Part shown: piece by piece, positions 17,762 through 27,084 of the stretch
How the letters are laid out: every line of letters starts with the position of its first letter
Numbering within the stretch: position 1 is the first letter of the stretch
From: Butyrivibrio sp.
GTDB taxonomy: Bacteria > Bacillota > Clostridia > Lachnospirales > Lachnospiraceae
Reading direction: 5' to 3'
DNA: 64,000 nt
Assembly (NCBI RefSeq): GCF_017433805.1
Contig: NZ_JAFRGN010000013.1
Span: 62,001 to 126,000, forward strand
Notes under the pieces: model-generated
Seen by the model: only the letters and a program-made list of their open reading frames with translations
What the model was told of the DNA's origin: nothing
Database searches by the model: none
Position numbers and translations under genes: made by a program

Positions 17762-19144
17762 ATGGCTTTTGAGAGTCTTACAGATAAATTACAAAATGTA
17801 TTCAAGAACCTTCGCGGTAAGGGACGCTTGACTGAAGAAGACGTTAAGCTTGCTTTAAAAGAAGTTAAGATGGCGCTTCTGGAAGCTGATGTAAGCTTTA
17901 AGGTAGTTAAGCAGTTCATTTCTGCAGTTCAGGAAAGAGCCGTTGGAGAAGATGTTTTAAATGGTCTTAATCCTGGACAGATGGTTATCAAGATCGTTAA
18001 TGAAGAAATGATCTCTCTTATGGGTTCTGAGACCACAGAGATCAAACTTCAGCCTATAAATGAGGTTACAGTCCTCATGATGTGTGGTCTTCAGGGTGCT
18101 GGTAAGACAACAACAGCAGCCAAGATCGCTGGCAAGCTCAAGATGAAAGGTAGAAAGCCACTTCTTGTAGCCTGCGATATTTACAGACCTGCGGCTATTG
18201 ATCAGTTACAGATCAATGCAAACAAGCAGGAAGTAGATTTCTTTACACTTGGATCACATGCTGATCCAGTTGATATTGCCAAGGCTTCTATAGATGAAGC
18301 CAAGAAGAACGGCAATAACGTTGTAATCATTGATACAGCCGGCCGTCTGCAGATTGATGATATCATGATGCAGGAGCTCGTTGATATAAAGAATGCAGTT
18401 GGCGTTCACCAGACACTTCTTGTTGTTGATGCCATGACTGGTCAGGAAGCAGTTAATGTTGCTTCTGAGTTCAATGACAAGGTAGGAGTTGATGGAATCA
18501 TCCTTTCCAAGATGGATGGTGATTCAAGAGGTGGTGCAGCTCTTTCAACCAAGGCAGTTACAGGCAAGCCTATTTTATATGTAGGTATGGGCGAGAAGCT
18601 TTCTGATCTGGAACAGTTCTATCCTGACAGAATGGCGAGCCGTATCCTTGGAATGGGTGATGTGCTGAGCCTTATCGACAAGGCTGTAGAAGCTAATGCC
18701 GAGAGAGATGCAGAAAAAGATCGTGAAATGGCCCAGAAGATGAAGAAGGGCAAGATCGATTTTGAAATGTATCTTGAGAGTATGAAGGCAATGCGTAATA
18801 TGGGTGGTCTTTCATCCATCATGGGCATGCTTCCAGGAATGGGCAAGATGAGCGATGACATGCTTCCAGATGAGAAGCAGCTCGCAAGGATCGAGGCAAT
18901 TGTTCTTTCCATGACTCCTGAGGAGCGTAAGAATCCTAAGCTTATGAGTCCACAGAGAAAGTTCAGAATTGCTAAGGGCTCAGGTAACGACATTGCTGAT
19001 GTTAACAGATTTATCAAGCAGTTTGAGCAGATGCAGAAGATGATGAAGCAGATGCCTGGACTTATGGGCGGTAAGCGCGGCTTTGGTAAGTTTGGTGGCC
19101 TTGGAGGCTTTGGTGGTTTCCCAGGCGGTAAGTTCCCTTTTTGA
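17762..19144 (+). CDS. ffh: Signal recognition particle protein Ffh
   Basis: A 460-residue SRP54 homologue: N domain, GTPase G domain (GLQGAGKTTTAAK, DIYRPAAIDQL, DTAGR, SKMDGDSRGG) and a methionine-rich M domain (about 295-435) that binds SRP RNA and signal peptides. The C-terminus is a glycine-phenylalanine-rich tail (GKFGGLGGFGGFPGG), a common but variable ending. It works with FtsY, encoded at 12.3 kb. Confidence 0.97.
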   Translation: MAFESLTDKLQNVFKNLRGKGRLTEEDVKLALKEVKMALLEADVSFKVVKQFISAVQERAVGEDVLNGLNPGQMVIKIVNEEMISLMGSETTEIKLQPINEVTVLMMCGLQGAGKTTTAAKIAGKLKMKGRKPLLVACDIYRPAAIDQLQINANKQEVDFFTLGSHADPVDIAKASIDEAKKNGNNVVIIDTAGRLQIDDIMMQELVDIKNAVGVHQTLLVVDAMTGQEAVNVASEFNDKVGVDGIILSKMDGDSRGGAALSTKAVTGKPILYVGMGEKLSDLEQFYPDRMASRILGMGDVLSLIDKAVEANAERDAEKDREMAQKMKKGKIDFEMYLESMKAMRNMGGLSSIMGMLPGMGKMSDDMLPDEKQLARIEAIVLSMTPEERKNPKLMSPQRKFRIAKGSGNDIADVNRFIKQFEQMQKMMKQMPGLMGGKRGFGKFGGLGGFGGFPGGKFPF

Positions 19145-19227
19145 TATGTCTAATGGCTATAATGGCTGTTTTACACATATAAGCAAATAATATCTATCTT
19201 AATTTTTTTAAATGGAGGAAATTTAAA

Positions 19228-19470
19228 ATGGCAGTAAAAATGAGATTAAAGAGAATTGGTAAGAAGAAGGTTCCTTTCTACAGAATTATCGTTTCTGATT
19301 CAAAGGCTCCTGTACAGGGTAAGTTCATCGATGAGATCGGAACATACGATCCTAACACAGATCCTAGCACAGTAAAGATCAACGAGGAGCTCGCTAAGAA
19401 GTGGCTCGCTAACGGTGCACAGCCAACTGAGTCAGTTGCTAAGCTTCTTAAGCAGGCCGGCATCAGATAA
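19228..19470 (+). CDS. rpsP: 30S ribosomal protein S16
   Basis: An 80-residue S16 with the family start [14 protein letters not shown] and the [11 protein letters not shown] segment. TGGAGGAAA precedes the ATG. It is followed by khpA in the conserved ffh-rpsP-khpA order. The 83-nt gap after ffh is A/T-rich and shows no clear promoter. Confidence 0.97.
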   Translation: MAVKMRLKRIGKKKVPFYRIIVSDSKAPVQGKFIDEIGTYDPNTDPSTVKINEELAKKWLANGAQPTESVAKLLKQAGIR

Positions 19471-19512
19471 TCAAGGCTTTATTGTAAAAATACAAATGCC
19501 GGGGGTTAATCA

Positions 19513-19740
19513 ATGAAAGAATTAGTTGAAGTTATCGCAAAAGCGCTAGTTGATAATCCGGATGAAGTCGTTGTTTCCGAGAAGACAGACGGGCGTAATA
19601 TTATGATCGAGCTTCATGTAGCACCTTCAGACATGGGCAAGGTTATTGGCAAACAGGGACGTATTGCTAAGGCAATCAGAGCTGTTGTTAAGGCTGCATC
19701 TACCAGAGAGAACCTCAAGGTTGATGTTGAGATAGTTTGA
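19513..19740 (+). CDS. khpA: KH-domain RNA-binding protein KhpA
   Basis: A 75-residue single-KH protein (YlqC) with the GKVIGKQGRIAKAIR loop (GxxG motif, residues 42-56) that binds RNA. In other Firmicutes KhpA pairs with KhpB (Jag) and affects cell division and elongation. It is in the usual position after rpsP. A stable hairpin without a clear T run lies between it and trmD. Confidence 0.95.
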   Translation: MKELVEVIAKALVDNPDEVVVSEKTDGRNIMIELHVAPSDMGKVIGKQGRIAKAIRAVVKAASTRENLKVDVEIV

Positions 19741-19764
19741 TTAGACCTCAATTTGCCAGTTAAT

Positions 19765-19797
19765 GAGTCGAATAGGGCGTTTAGCTTTATTCGACTC
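19765..19797 (+). other. Hairpin between khpA and trmD
   Basis: GAGTCGAATA (19765-19774) and its exact complement (19788-19797) form a 10-bp stem with a 13-nt loop. Only TTAATG follows, so it is a weak terminator, a processing site or an mRNA stabiliser. Confidence 0.5.
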
Positions 19798-19831
19798 TTA
19801 ATGTATTACAATAAATATACGAGACGAATAC

Positions 19832-20647
19832 ATGAATTTTCATATTATGACTCTTTTCCCGGAGATGATCATGGGTAGCTTATCCAGTAGTATTACTGGA
19901 AGAGCAAGTGATAAGGGATATATTTCATTTAACGCAGTAAATATAAGAGATTATTCTACTGACAAACATCATAAGGTTGACGATTATACATATGGAGGCG
20001 GTGCTGGTATGCTTATGCAGGCACAGCCTATTTATGATTGCTATAAATCTATAGAAAAAGATATACTTGATAAGGGTGGTAAAGCTCCAAGAGTAGTTTA
20101 TGTAACGCCTCAGGGCTCAGTTTTTAACCAGAAAATGGCTCAGGAACTGGCACAGGAAGAGGACCTTGTTTTCCTTTGTGGTCACTATGAAGGCGTTGAC
20201 GAGAGAGTATTAGAAGAGATTGTTACTGATTATGTTTCAATTGGTGACTATGTACTGACTGGCGGCGAACTTCCTGCTATGGTCATGATAGATGCTATAT
20301 CAAGACTTGTTCCGGGAGTTCTTAATAATGATGAATCAGCTATGACTGAGAGCTTTAATAATAATCTTTTGGAATATCCTCAGTATTCAAGGCCTGAGGA
20401 GTGGATGGGCAAAAAAGTGCCTGCCATCCTTCTTTCCGGAGACCACAAGAAGGTTGATGAGTGGAGGCTTGAGAAGTCTATAGAGAGAACCAAAGAGAGA
20501 AGACCAGATCTGTATGAAATTTGGCTGGCGGAGAATCCACCTAAACCAGAAAAGAAAAAGCGCAGGAAAAAGAAACCGGTTGAAAATATTGAATCTGCCG
20601 AGACAGTAAGGGAAGATAGTAACAAGGAACAGATTGAAGATAAATAA
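19832..20647 (+). CDS. trmD: tRNA (guanine-37-N1)-methyltransferase
   Basis: A 271-residue SPOUT methyltransferase that makes m1G37 from S-adenosylmethionine and prevents +1 frameshifting. Conserved motifs are DDYTYGGGAGM, CGHYEGVDERV and the trefoil-knot segment SIGDYVLTGGELPA. The last 35 residues or so form a lysine/glutamate-rich tail (KPEKKKRRKKKPVE) beyond the normal enzyme length of about 240. It precedes rimM, which reverses the usual rimM-trmD order of Firmicutes. Confidence 0.96.
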   Translation: MNFHIMTLFPEMIMGSLSSSITGRASDKGYISFNAVNIRDYSTDKHHKVDDYTYGGGAGMLMQAQPIYDCYKSIEKDILDKGGKAPRVVYVTPQGSVFNQKMAQELAQEEDLVFLCGHYEGVDERVLEEIVTDYVSIGDYVLTGGELPAMVMIDAISRLVPGVLNNDESAMTESFNNNLLEYPQYSRPEEWMGKKVPAILLSGDHKKVDEWRLEKSIERTKERRPDLYEIWLAENPPKPEKKKRRKKKPVENIESAETVREDSNKEQIEDK

Positions 20648-20658
20648 TGGAGAAATAA

Positions 20659-21171
20659 ATGACAGATAGATTTCAGGTAGGAGTAATTGCATCTACACAT
20701 GGCCTTCAGGGAGAAGTTAACGTTTTTCCTACAACAGAGGACCCAAACAGATTTAAGAAGCTTAAAAAGGTAACTCTTCATACTCAGAGAGGAGAAGAGA
20801 TTGAACTTGATGTTCAGAGCGCCAGATTTTTCAAGAAATTTGTTATTGTTAAGTTCAAGCAGTACAACAATATCAATGACGTAGAGAAATTCAGAGGCTG
20901 TGAGCTTACAATCGATCGTAAGGATGCTATCAAGCTTGAACCAGGGGAGTATTATTGTGCAGACCTTATGGGGCTTGATATTGTTGATGAAGACGGCAAC
21001 AAGCTTGGTGTTGTATCTGATATTATTCAGACTGGAGCTAATGATGTCTATGAAATGACAAGAGAAGGCTCTGAGGAGAAAGTTTATATTCCGGTTATCA
21101 AAGACTGCATCAAAAATATAGACATAGATGGTGGAAAAATTACCATTCATGTACTTGAAGGTTTATTATAA
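20659..21171 (+). CDS. rimM: Ribosome maturation factor RimM
   Basis: A 170-residue RimM, which binds S19 and assists 30S head assembly. The N-terminal RimM barrel begins VGVIASTHGLQGEVNV. The C-terminal PRC-barrel domain contains GEYYCADLMGLDIVDEDG. It starts 11 nt after trmD, so the genes are coupled. The transcript is then followed by the nucleoside cassette instead of rplS. Confidence 0.95.
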   Translation: MTDRFQVGVIASTHGLQGEVNVFPTTEDPNRFKKLKKVTLHTQRGEEIELDVQSARFFKKFVIVKFKQYNNINDVEKFRGCELTIDRKDAIKLEPGEYYCADLMGLDIVDEDGNKLGVVSDIIQTGANDVYEMTREGSEEKVYIPVIKDCIKNIDIDGGKITIHVLEGLL

Positions 21172-21200
21172 TTTAGATATAATTGAGTGCTGGTGACATT

Positions 21201-21217
21201 TATGTCAAAATGACATA
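21201..21217. promoter_or_regulatory. Palindrome upstream of the nucleoside operon
   Basis: TATGTCA and TGACATA arms (21201-21207, 21211-21217) around AAA. It is a perfect dyad 49 nt before the udp start, so a repressor site for the nucleoside uptake genes is plausible. The regulator is unknown. Confidence 0.45.
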
Positions 21218-21265
21218 TAATTGTTATGTTAGTGTGAAAATGTAATTTTTTTGGGGAATTCTATT

Positions 21266-22042
21266 ATGGTTGATTATACTGAAGGTGCTGGATATCAGTA
21301 TCATACTCATGTTAAAAAAGGTGATGTAGGTCGTTATGTCATCCTTACAGGTGATCCTGGAAGATGCGAGACTATTTCACGTCTATTTGATAATCCAAGA
21401 TTTGTAGCATATAACAGAGAATATAATACATATACAGGAACTATCGATGGAGAGATGGTTACTGTTATGTCTCATGGTATCGGTGGCGCGTCAACAGCTA
21501 TTGCTGTTGAGGAGCTTGCTCGTTGTGGCGCCGATACTTTTATTAGAATGGGCACATCAGGCGGTATGCAGGATGATGTTATTGGTGGTGATATAGTTAT
21601 TGCCAATGGCGCTATCCGTGCAGAGGGTACTTCCAAGGAATATGCTCCTATTGAGTATCCTGCAGTTGCTTCTTTTGACGTTGTCAATGCTCTTGTAGAG
21701 GGAGCCAAGGAAGCAGGCGCCAAGTATCATGTTGGTGTAGTACAGTGTAAGGATTCTTTCTTTGGTCAGCATGAACCGGAGACCAAGCCAGTTGGACCAG
21801 AGCTTCTTTACAAATGGGATGCATGGATCAAGTGCGGAGCTCTTTGCTCTGAGATGGAATCATCTACACTTTTTATAGTTGGTAATTATCTGAGATGTAG
21901 AACGGGGGCTGTTATGCTCGTTGTTGCCAACCAGGAGAGGGCTAAGAAAGGTTTGTCCAATCCTCAGGTTCACGAGATGGATGACGTTTACCGTACAACA
22001 ATAGGTGCAATTAAGCGCCTTATAGCTATGGATAAAGCCTGA
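21266..22042 (+). CDS. udp: Uridine phosphorylase
   Basis: A 258-residue nucleoside phosphorylase of the NP-I family, close to uridine phosphorylase. Motifs include ILTGDPGRCETI (phosphate binding), MSHGIGGASTAIAVEEL, RMGTSGGMQ and the specificity segment CSEMESSTLFIVG. It cleaves uridine to uracil and ribose 1-phosphate. An upstream TTG would add five residues; the ATG at 21266 fits the GGGG ribosome binding site. It heads the cassette udp-bmp-ATPase-permeases-cdd, consistent with use of imported pyrimidine nucleosides. Confidence 0.92.
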   Translation: MVDYTEGAGYQYHTHVKKGDVGRYVILTGDPGRCETISRLFDNPRFVAYNREYNTYTGTIDGEMVTVMSHGIGGASTAIAVEELARCGADTFIRMGTSGGMQDDVIGGDIVIANGAIRAEGTSKEYAPIEYPAVASFDVVNALVEGAKEAGAKYHVGVVQCKDSFFGQHEPETKPVGPELLYKWDAWIKCGALCSEMESSTLFIVGNYLRCRTGAVMLVVANQERAKKGLSNPQVHEMDDVYRTTIGAIKRLIAMDKA

Positions 22043-22089
22043 AAAGGTTTTATTATAAAAAGTCAACCAATTCAAAATGGAGGGAAATT

Positions 22090-23301
22090 ATGAAAAAGAG
22101 ACTTTTTGCAGTTCTTATGGCTGCGACAATGGTTGCTTCTCTTGTAGCTTGTGGATCAACAGAGACACCTGCAACAACTGAGGAAGCTCCTGCAACAGAG
22201 GCTCCTGCTACAACAGAGGCTGCTCCAGCTGCAGACAACACAGAGGCACCTGCTACAGAGGCAGCTGCTGACCTCAAGATCGCTATGATCACAGACTCTG
22301 GTGACATCACAGATATGTCATTCAACCAGACAACTTACGAGGCATCTGATGCTTTCGCTAAGGCTAACGGACTTGAGTTCCAGTACTACAAGCCAACAGA
22401 GGATTCTGATGAGGCTCGTACAGCAGCTTTCAACAACGCTGTTGCTGATGGCTACAATGTAGTTGTTGTTCCTGGTTACCTTTTCGCTGGAATGATCGCT
22501 TCAGTTGCTGATGCTAACCCAGAGGTTACAATCATCGCTCTTGACGTTTCACAGGGTGACTTCGAAGGCGCTGGTATGACAGAGCTTCCTTCTAACGTAT
22601 GTTCTTTCACATACCAGGAAGAGCTTGCTGGTTACATGGCTGGTTATGCTGTTGTTAAGGAAGGCTACAAGAAGCTTGGTTTCCTTGGCGGTATGGCAGT
22701 TCCTGCTGTTGTTCGTTATGGTTACGGTTTCGTTCAGGGTGCAGACGCTGCAGCTACAGAGCTCGGCATTGCTTCTGACGTAGAAGTTAACTATGTATAC
22801 GGCGGACAGTTCTTCGGTGATGAAGCTGTTACAGCTACAATGGATACATGGTATTCTAACGGAACAGAGATCGTATTCGCTTGCGGTGGCGGTATCTTCA
22901 CATCAGCTGGTGAGGCTGCTAAGAAGGTAGACGGCAAGGTTGTTGGTGTAGACGTTGACCAGTCTGGCACAATTGATGGCCTCTATGGCGAGGGTGTTTG
23001 CGTAACATCTGCTATGAAGGGTCTTGCTGCTACAGTTAATGCAACACTTACAGACGTAGTTGCTGGTAACTGGGCTGCACATGCTGGTAAGATCGAGAAC
23101 CTTGGTATCGTTTCAGGTGATGACCCATCACTTAACTATGTTCAGCTTCCAACAGAGACATGGTCAATGACAAACTTCACAGTTGACGATTACAAGGCAC
23201 TTGTTAAGTCAATGGCTGATGGCTATGTAACAGTAGATAGCAATATCGATGTTCAGCCTACAACAGCTATCAAGGTAACAACATTTGATAACATTCACTA
23301 A
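22090..23301 (+). CDS. BMP-family nucleoside-binding lipoprotein
   Basis: A 403-residue lipoprotein. A signal peptide ends in the lipobox LVAC (cysteine at residue 21). A low-complexity Thr/Glu/Ala/Pro linker (about 22-60) follows, then a BMP (PnrA-like, Med-like) substrate-binding domain starting DLKIAMITDSGDITDMSFNQ. Such proteins deliver nucleosides to ABC importers. The gene uses a different, highly expressed-type codon set (GCT, ACA, GTT), and a terminator after it probably makes it more abundant than the downstream transporter subunits. Confidence 0.93.
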   Translation: MKKRLFAVLMAATMVASLVACGSTETPATTEEAPATEAPATTEAAPAADNTEAPATEAAADLKIAMITDSGDITDMSFNQTTYEASDAFAKANGLEFQYYKPTEDSDEARTAAFNNAVADGYNVVVVPGYLFAGMIASVADANPEVTIIALDVSQGDFEGAGMTELPSNVCSFTYQEELAGYMAGYAVVKEGYKKLGFLGGMAVPAVVRYGYGFVQGADAAATELGIASDVEVNYVYGGQFFGDEAVTATMDTWYSNGTEIVFACGGGIFTSAGEAAKKVDGKVVGVDVDQSGTIDGLYGEGVCVTSAMKGLAATVNATLTDVVAGNWAAHAGKIENLGIVSGDDPSLNYVQLPTETWSMTNFTVDDYKALVKSMADGYVTVDSNIDVQPTTAIKVTTFDNIH

Positions 23302-23330
23302 TTGAATATTATTCATTTGTGTTGTTCTTC

Positions 23331-23363
23331 AAAAGGGAAGGAACTTAATTCCTTCCCTTTTTT
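23331..23363 (+). terminator. Terminator after the binding-protein gene
   Basis: AAAAGGGAAGGAA (23331-23343) pairs with TTCCTTCCCTTTT (23349-23361), then more T residues. This gives higher output of the binding protein than of the ATPase and permeases, a common arrangement in ABC importer operons. Confidence 0.8.
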
Positions 23364-23456
23364 CAACAAGAATATAATAATTTCTATTACTGACTTGTGT
23401 AGTGGGAATTATTATGGTTTTGCCATGAAAAAATTTTGTTAGGAAGGTGTTTTATT

Positions 23457-24998
23457 ATGGATGATTATGTAATTGAGATGTTGCATATCACAAAAGAGTT
23501 TCCTGGCATAATTGCAAATGATGATATCACTTTGCAGTTAAAGAAAGGTGAGATTCATGCGCTCCTTGGGGAGAACGGCGCAGGAAAATCGACTCTTATG
23601 AGCGTCCTTTTTGGACTTTATACACCTGAGAAGGGTGTTATCAAGAAAGATGGCAAGGAGGTTACGATCAAGAATCCTAACGATGCCACTGATCTTGGTA
23701 TTGGAATGGTTCATCAGCATTTCATGCTGGTAGATATCTTTTCAGTTCTCGATAATATTATTCTTGGAGCTGAGCCTAGTAAATTCGGATTTTTGACCAA
23801 GAAAGAAGCCAAGAAAAAGGTACTTGCTCTTTCTGACAAGTATAATCTGAAGGTTGATCCTGATGCTCTTATTGAGGATATCACTGTTGGTATGCAGCAG
23901 CGTGTTGAAATCCTCAAGATGCTCTACAGAGATAATGATATTCTTATTTTCGATGAGCCTACAGCGGTGCTTACACCTCAGGAAATAGATGAACTTATGA
24001 AGATTATGAAGAATCTTGCTGCAGAAGGTAAGTCTATCCTGTTCATCACTCACAAGCTCAACGAGATCATGGAAGTAGCAGATCGTTGTACTATCCTTAG
24101 AAGAGGTAAGTATATCGGTACTGTTAATGTTGCAGAAACTACCAAGGAAGAGCTTTCATCTATGATGGTTGGCCGTGACGTTAAGTTTGCGGTTGATAAG
24201 GAAGAGGCTAAGCCTGGTAAAGAGATTCTCAGAGTTGAGAATGTATGCGTTAAGAGTAAGATTCATCAGAATGATTCAGTTCATAACGTATCCTTCAATG
24301 TCAGAGAAGGCGAGATCGTTTGTATCGCCGGTATCGATGGAAATGGTCAGACTGAGTTTATAGGAGCACTTACAGGCCTTGATGATATCTCAAGTGGTAC
24401 TATCAAGTTCATGGGGGATGACATTACTCACAAGTCAATCCGTTACAAGAATACACATGGAATGAGCCATGTTCCGGAAGACAGACACAAACATGGTCTT
24501 GTTCTTGACTATACTCTTGAAGAGAATATGATCCTTCAGAGATATTTTGAACCAGAGTTCTCCAAGAATGGCTTCATCAAGAAGAATGAGATGAGAGAGT
24601 ACTCTGACAAGCTTACAGAGGACTTCGATGTAAGATCAGGACGTGGAGCTCAGACAATAGTCAGATCCATGTCTGGTGGTAACCAGCAGAAGGCCATTAT
24701 TGCAAGAGAGATGGACAGAGATCACAAGCTTCTTGTTGCTGTTCAGCCTACAAGAGGTCTTGATGTTGGCGCTATCGAATACATTCACAAAGAAATAGTT
24801 AAGCAGCGTGATGAAGGTTGTGCTATTTTGCTTGTATCACTTGAACTGGATGAGGTTATGAACCTTTCAGACAGAATTCTTGTAATGCACGATGGAGAGA
24901 TTGCCGGAGAAGTTGATCCCAAGAATACAACTCTCCAGGAGCTTGGACTTTACATGTCAGGAGCTAAACATGACGAGAGAAAGGAGGTATTTAAGTGA
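23457..24998 (+). CDS. Nucleoside ABC transporter ATP-binding protein (two ABC domains)
   Basis: A 513-residue double-cassette ATPase of the sugar/nucleoside (CUT2-like) type, similar to NupO/YufO. Domain 1 has GENGAGKST, VGMQQRVEI and ILIFDEPTA. Domain 2 has the degenerate Walker A GIDGNGQTE, the signature MSGGNQQKA and a TRGLDVGA segment, the usual asymmetry of this group. The ATG at 23457 is chosen over an upstream start because AGGAAGGTG lies at the right distance. It precedes two permease genes with overlapping starts. Confidence 0.94.
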   Translation: MDDYVIEMLHITKEFPGIIANDDITLQLKKGEIHALLGENGAGKSTLMSVLFGLYTPEKGVIKKDGKEVTIKNPNDATDLGIGMVHQHFMLVDIFSVLDNIILGAEPSKFGFLTKKEAKKKVLALSDKYNLKVDPDALIEDITVGMQQRVEILKMLYRDNDILIFDEPTAVLTPQEIDELMKIMKNLAAEGKSILFITHKLNEIMEVADRCTILRRGKYIGTVNVAETTKEELSSMMVGRDVKFAVDKEEAKPGKEILRVENVCVKSKIHQNDSVHNVSFNVREGEIVCIAGIDGNGQTEFIGALTGLDDISSGTIKFMGDDITHKSIRYKNTHGMSHVPEDRHKHGLVLDYTLEENMILQRYFEPEFSKNGFIKKNEMREYSDKLTEDFDVRSGRGAQTIVRSMSGGNQQKAIIAREMDRDHKLLVAVQPTRGLDVGAIEYIHKEIVKQRDEGCAILLVSLELDEVMNLSDRILVMHDGEIAGEVDPKNTTLQELGLYMSGAKHDERKEVFK

Positions 24999-26140
24999 TG
25001 AAAGAAAATACAAGTTTCTTTAAAAAGCCTGCAGTTCAGACTATTCTTGCATCTATCTTATGTGCCGTTCTCGGAATTGTTTTAGGTTATATAATTTTGC
25101 TTTGCATGAACCCAGCTCATGCGACAGAGGGTATGGTTGCTATTCTTAAGAACTTCTTCAAGTTTAGTGGCAAGCCTCAGCAGCTTATGTATTATCTTGG
25201 ATCAACACTTGTTAAGGCTGTTCCTGTAATACTTTGTTCAGAAGCTATTCTTTTTGCATATAAGGCAGGTCTTTTCAATATTGGAGCTGCCGGACAGTAT
25301 ACAGTTGGTATCCTTGCCAGCCTTTACACATCACTTGCACTTGGATGGAACTGGTTCTTCTGTCTTCTTGCAGCTGTTTGTGCTGGTGCACTTTGGGGCG
25401 CTATCTGCGGATTCTTCAAGGCTTTCTGTAATGTTAATGAAGTTATTGCAGGTATCATGCTCAACTGGATATCTCTTTACATTTGTAACATCGTTCTTGG
25501 TAATGAGACTTGCATGAATACAACCAAGTCTGAGACATATGATATTGCTGCCAAGAATCCTTCAGGAATTCTTCCTGGATTCTTACAGGGAGTATTTGGT
25601 AATAACCAGTATATGACAATTGCTGTACCTATTACTGTTATTGTCGCTGTGGTTATTCTTGTCATCCTTAGTAAGACAACTTTTGGTTATGAGCTTAAGG
25701 CTACAGGTCATAATAAGGATGCTGCTAAATATGCCGGAATGAACGCTAAGAGAAATATCATTCTTACACTTGTTATTTCTGGCGCTATTTCAGGACTTGC
25801 AGCTTCACTTTATTACCTTACAAGTATTGAGCATTACAAGATCGCATCATCTGTTCCTGGTATGGGCTTCTCTGGTATTGCTGTTGCATTCCTTGGTGGT
25901 CTTCATCCTATTGGAGCAATTGTTGCAGGACTTTTCGTTGAGTATATTACCCTTGGCGGTCAGTATCTTAACACTAACTATTTCAACCCACAGGTTGCAG
26001 ATCTTATGATCGCTATCATCATTTATCTCTGCGGCTTTGTACTTTTCTTTAAAACTATTATCAATAAGCCTAAAAAGGTACAAAAAAGTAATGCTGAAGC
26101 TGATAAAAATGCGTCAGCTAAGAAGGAGGTGCAGAGATGA
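24998..26140 (+). CDS. Nucleoside ABC transporter permease (NupP/YufP-like)
   Basis: A 380-residue integral membrane subunit of the BPD_transp_2 family with about ten hydrophobic segments. It has the EAILFAYKAGLFNIGAAGQ motif typical of the first permease of BMP-type nucleoside importers and a long GFFKAFCNVNEVIAGIMLNW segment. The ATG at 24998 overlaps the ATPase stop (TGATG) behind AAGGAGGT. Its C-terminus is lysine-rich and cytoplasmic. Confidence 0.93.
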   Translation: MKENTSFFKKPAVQTILASILCAVLGIVLGYIILLCMNPAHATEGMVAILKNFFKFSGKPQQLMYYLGSTLVKAVPVILCSEAILFAYKAGLFNIGAAGQYTVGILASLYTSLALGWNWFFCLLAAVCAGALWGAICGFFKAFCNVNEVIAGIMLNWISLYICNIVLGNETCMNTTKSETYDIAAKNPSGILPGFLQGVFGNNQYMTIAVPITVIVAVVILVILSKTTFGYELKATGHNKDAAKYAGMNAKRNIILTLVISGAISGLAASLYYLTSIEHYKIASSVPGMGFSGIAVAFLGGLHPIGAIVAGLFVEYITLGGQYLNTNYFNPQVADLMIAIIIYLCGFVLFFKTIINKPKKVQKSNAEADKNASAKKEVQR

Positions 26141-27081
26141 TACTACTGATTCAATACACACTCATCTTCTCAGCAGTACTTATTCTTGTTGCTTTGGGCG
26201 GTATGTTCTCAGAGCGAAGCGGTATTATCAATCTGGGACTTGAAGGTATTATGGTATTTGGAGCTATGGCAGGAGCTATGGTTATGGTCCTTTTACCAGA
26301 GACAGCTTCTAATGCAACTATTGTAATTCTTACACTTTTAGCAGCAGCAATAGCAGGAATGCTTTCATCACTCCTTATTGGTGTTGCATGTATCTACTTC
26401 AAAGCAGATCAGACTCTTATCGGAACAGCTGTAAATATGCTTGCTACAGCAGCTGCAACAGTTATTGTTAAGGCATTTAATACAAGCCGTTCTAAGGGAA
26501 CAGACTTTTCTGCCAAGCTTGACTATGTAAGAGGACATGATGCATTCATGTTTAATGTAGGATCTCTGCAGCTCAGCTGGTTTATAGTAGTTGCTGCAGC
26601 TCTTCTTGTAGCTGCAATTGTATTCTTCTATAAGACCAAGTTTGCACTTAGACTTCGTGCCTGCGGCGAACATCCTCAGGCTGCTGACTCTGTAGGTATC
26701 AACGTATATGTTATGAGATACTCAGGAGTACTTTTATCTGGATTTCTTGCTGGACTTGGTGGTATTATTTATATCGCTGCTGCCAACTCAACCTGGCACT
26801 TTGATTATGGTGTAGCAGGAGCGGGATTCCTGGCACTGGCTGTTATGATCTTTGGTCAGTGGAAGCCTGAGAGAATTGCATGGTCTGCAGTATTATTCGC
26901 TGTATTTAGATCATTGTCTAATGTTTACATGGGAATTGATTTCCTTCATGCACTTAAGATTCCTGGAACTGTTTATAACATGTTCCCATACATTGTTTCA
27001 CTTATAGTTCTTGCATTCACTTCACAGAAGTCAAGAGCTCCTAAGGCTGAAGGTATTCCATACGATAAGGGGTCAAGATAA
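26137..27081 (+). CDS. Nucleoside ABC transporter permease (NupQ/YufQ-like)
   Basis: A 314-residue second permease of the BPD_transp_2 family, with the signature FSERSGIINLGLEGIMV near the N-terminus and ADQTLIGTAVNMLA further on. It pairs with the preceding permease to form the membrane channel. The start overlaps the previous stop by 4 nt (ATGA) after AAGGAGGT. Confidence 0.93.
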   Translation: MILLIQYTLIFSAVLILVALGGMFSERSGIINLGLEGIMVFGAMAGAMVMVLLPETASNATIVILTLLAAAIAGMLSSLLIGVACIYFKADQTLIGTAVNMLATAAATVIVKAFNTSRSKGTDFSAKLDYVRGHDAFMFNVGSLQLSWFIVVAAALLVAAIVFFYKTKFALRLRACGEHPQAADSVGINVYVMRYSGVLLSGFLAGLGGIIYIAAANSTWHFDYGVAGAGFLALAVMIFGQWKPERIAWSAVLFAVFRSLSNVYMGIDFLHALKIPGTVYNMFPYIVSLIVLAFTSQKSRAPKAEGIPYDKGSR

Positions 27082-27084
27082 TTT

